From positions 1 through 16,379 of the forward strand of contig JBJDZJ010000069.1 of assembly GCA_051867915.1 (NCBI GenBank): a DNA stretch of 16,379 bases. The letters are read 5' to 3'. This document shows, one piece after another, positions 1 to 5,408 of this stretch; the first letter of the stretch is position 1, and every line of letters begins with the position of its first letter. The notes below the pieces were generated by a model that worked only from the letters and a program-made list of their open reading frames with translations, did not search any database and was not told where the DNA came from. Made by a program: the position numbers and the translations under genes. This DNA comes from CAKSQF01 sp051867915 (GTDB taxonomy: Bacteria; Bacillota; Clostridia; Oscillospirales; CAG-272).

Positions 1-178
1 ATATAATAACCACAATAATTGATGATTGACGCTTTTGGTGAAAAGCGACACAGGCTGCTATCCAGAACGGCTGATTTCAATTCACTTGTGAAATCGGACA
101 GATAATCCTATCTGCTTTGATGCAAGAATAATAAACAACAGACCTTGAAGAAGAAATTCTTTAAGGTCTGTTGTTTTA
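1..178 (+). ncRNA. Candidate structured small RNA or structured 3' leader/UTR (unidentified)
   Basis: No convincing protein gene lies here. Reading left to right there is a TATAAT (2-7) at the window edge that could be a -10 box, then a perfect 7-bp hairpin (30-36/41-47, loop GGTG). A 9-bp hairpin follows (71-79/89-97, one G-U pair, 9-nt loop), then a perfect 6-bp hairpin (99-104/109-114, loop ATCC), and finally a 20-bp terminator hairpin (133-152/157-176). If TATAAT is a promoter element, the transcript would be about 165 nt. I compared it mentally with tmRNA, RNase P RNA, SRP RNA, 6S RNA, T-box and common riboswitches and recognised none. A tracrRNA belonging to a CRISPR locus left of the window, or simply the 3' end of an upstream transcript, are equally possible. 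The structures are seen; the RNA-gene call is inference. Confidence 0.3.
133..178 (+). terminator. Strong intrinsic terminator
   Basis: The stem is 133-152 paired with 157-176, 20 base pairs with a single G-U wobble (147/162). It is closed by a GAAA tetraloop (153-156) and followed by TTA. It ends whatever transcript enters from the left, and the next gene downstream has its own promoter. Confidence 0.85.
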
Positions 179-219
179 TAAAATAGGCACCCGTTTTACG
201 GTTCTTTGAAATGATGCCG

Positions 220-248
220 TTGACAAATGCCTCAAAATATGATAATAT
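220..248 (+). promoter_or_regulatory. Sigma-A-type promoter of the SGNH hydrolase gene
   Basis: A consensus -35 TTGACA (220-225) is separated by exactly 17 bp from TAATAT (243-248). The predicted start of transcription is near 255. This lies downstream of the ATG codons at 211-216, so those cannot be the translation start on transcripts from this promoter. Confidence 0.75.
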
Positions 249-303
249 AAATCATGATAAACCGACAGGCACAGTCCGATTTTTCGGAAAAAGGAGCGTT
301 TAT

Positions 304-1092
304 ATGAATTGGTCAAAAGAATTATATGATGAAGATGAAAAGCCATTGGATAAATTGGTGGAAGGATACAGCCATACCTCGGTTTTCCGAAGGATTGCTT
401 TTATCGGAGACAGCCTTTCCTCAGGCGAGTTCGAAACCCGTGATGATAAGGGCAATGCGGGATACCATGATTTATACGAGTATTCATGGGCGCAATATAT
501 CGCCAGGAAGAACGGACTGAAAGCATATAACTTTTCCAGAGGCGGCATGACTGCAAAATGGTATATGGAAAGCTTTGCAAATGAAAACGGCTTGTGGGAC
601 AAAGACAAAGCGTGCCAGGCATATGTCATTGCCCTCGGTGTGAATGACATTTATAACCAGAATATGGAAATCGGTTCTGTCGCCGATCTTGATGCCACAG
701 ATTATAAAAACAACAAACCCACCTTTGCGGGTTACTATGCACAAATCATCAGCCGGTACAAAGAAATCAGTCCCGATGCCAAATTCTTTTTTGTGACCTT
801 TCCCAAAAGCGACCGATCCGAACTTGACGGAAAAACACAAAGAACCGTAAAACTGCTATATGATCTGGCCGGGTATTTTGATCATTCCTATGTAATAGAT
901 CTTTACGAATACGGTCCGATATACGATGAAAAATTCAGAGAACGGTTTTATTTGTACGGTCATTTAAATCCGAGCGGATACATACTAACAGCCAGGATCA
1001 TTGATTCTTATATGGATTATATCGTCAGGCACCACCCTTCGGATTTTAAAAGTGCCGCATTTATCAACACCGATATTCAATACAAAGGATGA
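304..1092 (+). CDS. SGNH/GDSL-family hydrolase
   Basis: This is a 262-residue probable ester hydrolase (esterase, lipase or carbohydrate deacetylase) of the SGNH fold; the substrate is unknown. Block I is GDSLS (residues 35-39, nucleophile Ser37), block II has the glycine in FSRGGMTA (77-84), block III is GVND (112-115, Asn114), and the C-terminal block is YGHLNPSGY (218-226, His220). The usual Asp three residues before the catalytic His (DxxH) is a Leu here. There is no signal peptide or membrane segment, so it is probably cytoplasmic. I chose ATG 304 because AAGGAG (291-296) lies 7 nt upstream and the promoter is at 220-248; the frame is open further upstream to 211. The gene appears monocistronic and ends at a convergent hairpin. 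By eye it is more AT-rich than the arg genes. The family call is secure; function is not. Confidence 0.85.
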   Translation: MNWSKELYDEDEKPLDKLVEGYSHTSVFRRIAFIGDSLSSGEFETRDDKGNAGYHDLYEYSWAQYIARKNGLKAYNFSRGGMTAKWYMESFANENGLWDKDKACQAYVIALGVNDIYNQNMEIGSVADLDATDYKNNKPTFAGYYAQIISRYKEISPDAKFFFVTFPKSDRSELDGKTQRTVKLLYDLAGYFDHSYVIDLYEYGPIYDEKFRERFYLYGHLNPSGYILTARIIDSYMDYIVRHHPSDFKSAAFINTDIQYKG

Positions 1093-1111
1093 AGAACATC
1101 TTCTGACAAAG

Positions 1112-1141
1112 ACAGCGATCCCGTTATAACGGGATCGCTGT
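1112..1141. terminator. Probable bidirectional terminator between convergent genes
   Basis: A perfect palindrome pairs 1112-1125 with 1128-1141 (14 bp, or 13 bp around a TATA loop). It sits 19 nt after the SGNH stop and only 4 nt past the lipoprotein stop on the opposite strand. The U-tracts on both sides are short (GATTTATT on plus), so strength is uncertain. Confidence 0.65.
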
Positions 1142-1144
1142 GAT

Positions 1145-2872
1145 TTATTCGCCCAGATTGTCGATAATCCGATCCATGAATTCGGAAGGCGTAACGACCT
1201 GTACATCCGAATCAAAGGATTCAATCAGTTTTTGAATGCCGTTCATGGTGTTGCCGCCATCAATCAGCGTTCCCTTGCCGTTATCACCCGACCAGGCATG
1301 AACAATGATAAAGGAATAGGAATCGGAAGATTTCGGATCGGTGGAAGCGGCATTGATCTTTTGAGCGATTGATTCAATGGAGCCGTCGCCGACTCCCGCC
1401 CACAGTCTATAACGGGCAGACACAATGGGCTTCCCGTTCGACCACAGGATTTTTCCGCCGTAACTTGCGTAGTTGCTGTAATCAATATAGAACAGACCTT
1501 CAATCCCCTCCTGTTTGGTGAAGGCGGACAGGTATCTTGCGGTAAATCCGTTATCGTCCAGTATTTCGGCATATTTCAGATCGGAGCGAATCATATACTC
1601 CGAAAGCTGTGCAGCCATCTCATTTCTGGCGGTTGAAGACCATTTGGATGGGAAGGTATACCCTGTGCCGCTGAGCTGCATGATGAACTCGTCGTTCTCG
1701 GTCTGATTCTGATAGAGATAGGACAGAATCGGTGCTGTAACATCAATTGCCGTTGCCGGCACACCCCAACCCAGAGGGAATTCGCCTCTGACCTTGGAAG
1801 CATACCATTTTTCCGAGGACAGAAAATCATTGGTCAACCACTGCATATTGTCGCCGTCCGACATAATCAGGCAAACCGTATGCACCTGTTCAGGGGCTTC
1901 CACACTGCTTTCCGGTCTCTTTTGCTGAATGCTGTCCAGGCAGAAACCGCTGAGTGTGGACAGATTATAGGCATGATCGGAAGGAACCATGCAGATGTTT
2001 TTCCCGGAAAAGCTGTTCACGGTGTCGTATTCGCCAAGAGTATTGTTATATCCGAAAACGACTGCATTGTCCTGCAAAAAATCATATTTTGCGGCGTGTT
2101 CGGAGGAATTATGTCCGTTATAGAAGGAGAAATAGGCTCCGGACATAACGGCATAGTCCACCAGTTTCGGCGCCATGGAAGAAGGCTGTTCGAAAGCGAT
2201 CTTCGTACTCAGCTGTGAAAAGTATTCGCTGGAACGAAGCCAGGCATCATTCTTGCCCCGTACATCCAGCACACAGGAAAGACCGGCTTCCTTCGCCGTC
2301 TCTTCATGATCTGCGGTCACAACAATGGCGTCAAGAAGTCCTGCCAACGATACGGCAACTGCCACCGATTCCTTGTCAGACGAATCGTCGCACAGAATAT
2401 ACCCCGAGATCAGATCCTTATAATGACTGACCAGATTCCATGTGTTGCAGGCAACCTTATCCACCCGAGTCTGAAACTTTACGCCAAAATCTCCGGTCAG
2501 AACCGAGCGGTAAAGGGAAAGCGTTCCCGTAGAAATCAGAATCTGTTCATCCGTTTTTCCGGCGACAATGCCTTCCAGACAGGCCAGTGACAGTTTATCG
2601 CTGAAATCGGTGGGTTCTCCGGTCAGGTAGAGTGTTTTAGCCTGATATGCCGCCTTACTGACAGCAAGATTGTATTTTTGTTGAAGCTGATCCAAAGTGA
2701 TCTCCTTCTGACCGTCGGGGTCGGTACCAGATGATGTCGGCGATGCGGCAGAACTTCCGCTTGACGAAGTATCTCCGGTAGCTGTCTTACTGCCCGATCC
2801 GCAGGCAAACAACTGGACGGAAAGGGCCGCAAGAGTCAGAATGCAAACCAATCTTTTCCCCATGTTTTTCAT
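1145..2872 (-). CDS. GxGYxYP-family surface lipoprotein (putative glycan-active domain)
   Basis: This 575-residue protein appears anchored outside the membrane. It has a Lys/Arg start, a hydrophobic stretch (8-21) and a lipobox LFAC with Cys24, then a Ser/Gly/Thr-rich linker (25-53). The C-terminal half carries the signatures of the GxGYxYP family (known as a putative glycoside hydrolase domain of gut bacteria): SDGDNMQW (338-345), GWGVPATAID (368-377), the name motif as GTGYTFP (402-408) and HAWS (525-528). The region from about 75 to 330 would be the matching N-terminal domain. No catalytic residue is established to my knowledge, so enzyme activity is unproven. ATG 2872 is preceded by AAAGGAG (2881-2887) at 8 nt. 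The gene follows the two-helix membrane protein by 38 bp and is probably co-transcribed with it. Confidence 0.88.
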   Translation of the reverse strand: MKNMGKRLVCILTLAALSVQLFACGSGSKTATGDTSSSGSSAASPTSSGTDPDGQKEITLDQLQQKYNLAVSKAAYQAKTLYLTGEPTDFSDKLSLACLEGIVAGKTDEQILISTGTLSLYRSVLTGDFGVKFQTRVDKVACNTWNLVSHYKDLISGYILCDDSSDKESVAVAVSLAGLLDAIVVTADHEETAKEAGLSCVLDVRGKNDAWLRSSEYFSQLSTKIAFEQPSSMAPKLVDYAVMSGAYFSFYNGHNSSEHAAKYDFLQDNAVVFGYNNTLGEYDTVNSFSGKNICMVPSDHAYNLSTLSGFCLDSIQQKRPESSVEAPEQVHTVCLIMSDGDNMQWLTNDFLSSEKWYASKVRGEFPLGWGVPATAIDVTAPILSYLYQNQTENDEFIMQLSGTGYTFPSKWSSTARNEMAAQLSEYMIRSDLKYAEILDDNGFTARYLSAFTKQEGIEGLFYIDYSNYASYGGKILWSNGKPIVSARYRLWAGVGDGSIESIAQKINAASTDPKSSDSYSFIIVHAWSGDNGKGTLIDGGNTMNGIQKLIESFDSDVQVVTPSEFMDRIIDNLGE

Positions 2873-2910
2873 TGTGATGTCTCCTTTACGAAAAAATGAT
2901 TACGGAAGAC

Positions 2911-3495
2911 TTATCTGGACACCTCGGTAACAACAGTTGCGGCGCTGTTATAGTATTTGAACGCTTTGAGCGCCTGACCGGTGGCACGGAAATAAACAAT
3001 GCTCTTCTCTCCCGTCTCCGAAGTATAGAGTGCGAAATACCGATCGGGGCAGTTCTCGGTAGGAAGAAGTGACACCGTCTTGGCATCGGAGAAGGCATCC
3101 TTTTCTTCGCTGTATTTATCGTTATCGGGAGCAATCAGCGAAAAATCCTTCACCTTACAGGAAAAAATGGGGTTCTCCCGTTTTCCGCCGTACACGGCAT
3201 ATCCGGTAAAGACGGAATTATCAATCGTATACTTATATTCGATGGAAACAAGGGGCCATGTAAAGAAAATCAGAATCCATCCGATAATCGGTGCAATGGC
3301 AACCATAAAGGGATTGATACTGATAAACAAACCTACCAGCACGCCGATCACAATCACATAAGCCAGTATCATGAGCATACGGTGGGTTTTGTAGCTTCCT
3401 TCCACCTTCTTTTCAACCACGAATTCGGCATAATTTGAACTTCCGAAAGCGTCATCCGCACGGGCGACAATGTCGCTTCTCTTCTCTTTTTTCAT
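2911..3495 (-). CDS. Two-helix membrane protein of unknown function
   Basis: This is a 194-residue protein with a charged N-terminus (1-38) and two hydrophobic helices (about 41-60 and 63-82). A hydrophilic domain (83-194), probably beta-rich by its alternating pattern (EYKYTIDNSVF), follows. The arrangement resembles small clostridial membrane proteins grouped as DUF6106, but I cannot confirm membership. It carries no signal peptide and no catalytic motif. ATG 3495 has GGAGG (3504-3508) 8 nt upstream, and a consensus-like promoter lies at 3530-3558. It is first in an apparent operon with the GxGYxYP lipoprotein, so a role at the cell envelope is plausible. Confidence 0.75.
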   Translation of the reverse strand: MKKEKRSDIVARADDAFGSSNYAEFVVEKKVEGSYKTHRMLMILAYVIVIGVLVGLFISINPFMVAIAPIIGWILIFFTWPLVSIEYKYTIDNSVFTGYAVYGGKRENPIFSCKVKDFSLIAPDNDKYSEEKDAFSDAKTVSLLPTENCPDRYFALYTSETGEKSIVYFRATGQALKAFKYYNSAATVVTEVSR

Positions 3496-3529
3496 AACAG
3501 GATCCTCCGGTTAGTACTATGATAGGTTT

Positions 3530-3558
3530 ATTTTAGCACACAAAACAAGGATTGTCAA
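3530..3558 (-). promoter_or_regulatory. Sigma-A-type promoter of the membrane protein/lipoprotein operon
   Basis: On the minus strand TTGACA (3558-3553) is followed after exactly 17 bp by TAAAAT (3535-3530), with a start predicted near 3523. It is divergent from the fumarase-beta promoter; the two -35 boxes are 50 bp apart. Confidence 0.75.
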
Positions 3559-3568
3559 TCGTTTTTTC

Positions 3569-3624
3569 AAATTCCCGTAAATTCCTTCAGAAAAATTTAT
3601 AAAGTCTCTTGCAAAATCCTTCGG
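3569..3624 (+). repeat. Short direct repeats between divergent promoters (candidate operator)
   Basis: AAATTCC occurs twice exactly 10 bp apart (3569-3575 and 3579-3585), one helical turn. The second copy extends as AAATTCCTTCAG (3579-3590), and a 10-of-12 match, AAAATCCTTCGG, lies inside the plus-strand promoter spacer (3613-3624). The position suits a regulator that controls both directions, perhaps the XRE protein encoded at 4206. That link is inference. Confidence 0.35.
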
Positions 3625-3637
3625 AATATAGTAAAAT
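3609..3637 (+). promoter_or_regulatory. Sigma-A-type promoter of the fumarase-beta/XRE operon
   Basis: TTGCAA (3609-3614), 17-bp spacer, TAAAAT (3632-3637), start predicted near 3644. This leaves a short leader of about 32 nt before ATG 3676. Confidence 0.7.
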
Positions 3638-3675
3638 AGATTTACCATTATTTCCACACAGAAAGGTCAAACATC

Positions 3676-4209
3676 ATGAAGAAGATCAATGTTGCCGAAC
3701 TTCGATCTGCCGCAAAGAGCCTGCAAGCGGGGGACGAGATTCTGCTTTCGGGAACCATCTACACTGCGAGAGATGCCGCACACAAGCGTTTTTTTGCCCT
3801 GCTGGATCAGGGGGAAGACCTTCCCTTTGATATAAAGGATGCCGTTATATACTACGCCGGACCCACTCCCGCCAAAAACGGCATGGCAGTCGGTTCCTGC
3901 GGCCCCACCACTTCCTCCCGCATGGACCCTTATGCGCCGAGACTGCTGGATCTGGGTCTTGCCGCCATGATCGGCAAGGGAGACCGTAGTCAAAGCGTCT
4001 ATGACGCACTGATCCGAAACGGCGGAATCTATCTTTGCGCCATCGGAGGAGCCGGTGCGCTGGCAGCGTCCTGCATTCAATCGGTTGAGGTCATTGCCTT
4101 TGAAGAACTGGGCTGTGAGTCGGTCAAGCGAATGGTCATCAAGGACTTTCCTCTTTTTGTAGGCATTGACTCTGTCGGCAGATCGCTCTTTCAAAAGGAG
4201 AAGATATGA
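3676..4209 (+). CDS. Fumarate/L(+)-tartrate hydro-lyase, beta subunit (class I, Fe-S type)
   Basis: This is a 177-residue Fumerase_C-type protein, the beta half of two-subunit class I fumarases and tartrate dehydratases, which interconvert malate and fumarate or dehydrate tartrate. Family landmarks are LSGTIYTARDAAHKR (24-38), the active-site loop GPTTSSRMDP (76-85), MIGKGD (98-103), the stretch GAGALAA (125-131) and KDFP (156-159). The length is normal for a separate beta subunit. The iron-sulfur-binding alpha subunit, usually encoded directly upstream, is absent; the upstream gene is divergent and unrelated. AAAGG (3662-3666) lies 9 nt before ATG 3676. The stop overlaps the start of the XRE regulator (ATGA, 4206-4209). 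Fumarase versus tartrate dehydratase cannot be decided from this subunit alone. Confidence 0.9.
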   Translation: MKKINVAELRSAAKSLQAGDEILLSGTIYTARDAAHKRFFALLDQGEDLPFDIKDAVIYYAGPTPAKNGMAVGSCGPTTSSRMDPYAPRLLDLGLAAMIGKGDRSQSVYDALIRNGGIYLCAIGGAGALAASCIQSVEVIAFEELGCESVKRMVIKDFPLFVGIDSVGRSLFQKEKI

Positions 4210-5120
4210 CGCTGGGTCAAAAGGTTCGGATGCTGAGAAAGGAGCGCAGGCTGACGCAGGCGGCTCTGTGCGGCACTTACATGACCCGGAACATGCTGTC
4301 TCAGATTGAGTCCGACAGCGCAAACCCGTCGGTTGCCACCATTCGATATCTTGCCAAGGTACTTGAGGTTCCTGCCGGCTATTTTCTGGATGAGGAGGAC
4401 AATCTCCTTGCCTATCGGAAAATCGACAGCATGAGCGTTATCCGGAAGTATTATCTGGATCAGAACTATCAGAAATGTCTGGATGCCTGCAAAACTCTCA
4501 CCGATTTTGATGACGAGTTGGCATTGATTATGGCAGACTGTTATCTTCACATCGGAATCGGATATTACCGAAAAGGAAATCCGGAAGGGGCCAGACGGGC
4601 GTTCAGTCTGGCAGAAGTATTTGCCACCAGAACCGTATATCCTCACGAAGAAATCAGCCGACAAGCGGCCATCTATCTTGCTGTCATGGATTCGGTTCCG
4701 GACGGCATTTCTACGCTGAATATTCCGATGCTTGCCGGTGAATCCTTCCGGGATATTTACGACCTGACCCTTTATTTCAATCTTCTTCGGATTACGGAAA
4801 GCTACAAATATGAGATTGCCGCTCAGGTCTACGATGTCACGGGGCTGAAAAATCCGCTGTATCGAACCCACATCAATGCCAAATTGTCGCTGTCTGCCGG
4901 CAACTACGAACGGGCCGTCGCACTTCTGAATGAGCTGATCGACCGTTTCGAAGATGAATCGGCTTCGCTGTTCTTCCGCTATCTGATTTATACAGATCTG
5001 GAAGAGGTCTGCAAAACCATGGGAGACTACAAGGGGGCCTACGAAGCGGGGGAAAACAAACGGCTATACGAAGAGAAATTCAGGCGGTCGGGAGGAGTAC
5101 GGTCTGACCCCGAACTCTGA
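4206..5120 (+). CDS. XRE-family HTH regulator with TPR-like C-terminal domain
   Basis: This 304-residue protein has an N-terminal XRE/Cro-type helix-turn-helix (about 1-62), with LGQKVRMLRKERRLTQ, then NMLSQIESDSANPSVATI and LAKVLEVPAGYFL in the expected order. The rest (about 70-300) is helical with repeated Tyr/Ala/Leu patterns such as ADCYLHIGIGYYRKG and YERAVALLNELI, typical of tetratricopeptide repeats. This layout occurs in clostridial and RRNPP-like regulators that sense a peptide or partner; no ligand is evident here. ATG 4206 overlaps the fumarase-beta stop by four bases, and AAGGAG (4195-4200) lies 5 nt upstream, so translation is likely coupled. Control of its own operon or of the divergent one is a reasonable guess, not shown. 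Confidence 0.85.
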   Translation: MTLGQKVRMLRKERRLTQAALCGTYMTRNMLSQIESDSANPSVATIRYLAKVLEVPAGYFLDEEDNLLAYRKIDSMSVIRKYYLDQNYQKCLDACKTLTDFDDELALIMADCYLHIGIGYYRKGNPEGARRAFSLAEVFATRTVYPHEEISRQAAIYLAVMDSVPDGISTLNIPMLAGESFRDIYDLTLYFNLLRITESYKYEIAAQVYDVTGLKNPLYRTHINAKLSLSAGNYERAVALLNELIDRFEDESASLFFRYLIYTDLEEVCKTMGDYKGAYEAGENKRLYEEKFRRSGGVRSDPEL

Positions 5121-5159
5121 CTGCCGACACTTCCCTTTCCGATAAAGACATCCATTGAA

Positions 5160-5192
5160 AAATCCGGAAGAGCCATCGGTCCTTCCGGATTT
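5160..5192 (+). terminator. Intrinsic terminator after the XRE gene
   Basis: An 11-bp perfect stem (5160-5170/5182-5192, core TCCGGAAG/CTTCCGGA) with an 11-nt loop containing a small CC/GG pair. It ends in TTT followed by ATCTT. It closes the fumarase-beta/XRE transcript about 40 nt after the stop. Confidence 0.8.
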
Positions 5193-5242
5193 ATCTTGTA
5201 TCTGCAGGCTGTTTTTGGAAGAAAACACCCCGTCAAAGAAGC

Positions 5243-5271
5243 ACTTTGGCGATGTCGGATTCATGTATAAT
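5243..5271 (+). promoter_or_regulatory. Probable PTS gene promoter (good -10, poor -35)
   Basis: TATAAT (5266-5271), directly preceded by TG, is a consensus -10 box. At 17 bp upstream only ACTTTG (5243-5248) is available, a weak -35, which would fit a promoter that needs an activator. The start is predicted near 5278. The stretch 5193-5242 shows nothing beyond a weak 6-bp hairpin (5210-5215/5222-5227). Confidence 0.5.
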
Positions 5272-5277
5272 CCACCC

Positions 5278-5404
5278 AACCCCTGTTCATACTGGAACAA
5301 AAGGTACAAACAGGATTGCCGTTCCTTCCCGATTCCAATGCAAAGAGTATGCGGATCGTCTGTTACAAATACAGTTATCGCCGCAATGGGCGAAAACAGG
5401 GGTT
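5278..5404 (+). promoter_or_regulatory. Structured PTS leader with ribosome-site sequestration
   Basis: The first ten bases of the predicted leader, AACCCCTGTT (5278-5287), are the exact reverse complement of AACAGGGGTT (5395-5404), which contains the ribosome site AGGGG (5398-5402) of the EIIBCA gene. The same 5' bases can instead form a local hairpin (TGTTC 5284-5288 with GAACA 5295-5299) or pair 5282-5287 with AACAGG 5309-5314. These pairings exclude the long-range one. An imperfect hairpin (5351-5356/5377-5384 with inner stem 5360-5363/5371-5374) fills the interior. The complementarity is seen; a regulatory switch is inference. The TGTTC-N6-GAACA inverted repeat could alternatively be a repressor operator just after the start site. 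Confidence 0.45.
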
Positions 5405-5408
5405 TGAT

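Noticed and set aside
211..303. Upstream in-frame extension of the SGNH hydrolase (ATG at 211 or 214)
   Set aside because: The promoter -35/-10 (220-248) lies inside it, no ribosome site precedes it, and ATG 304 has AAGGAG at 7 nt.
5309..5345. LicT/BglG-type RNA antiterminator (RAT) before the PTS gene, suggested by GGATTG at 5313
   Set aside because: The matching second half of a RAT and an overlapping terminator with a U-run before the ATG are not present.
5316..5408. Upstream in-frame extension of the PTS EIIBCA gene
   Set aside because: No ribosome site and no EIIB similarity in these 31 codons; the EIIB domain begins properly at ATG 5409.
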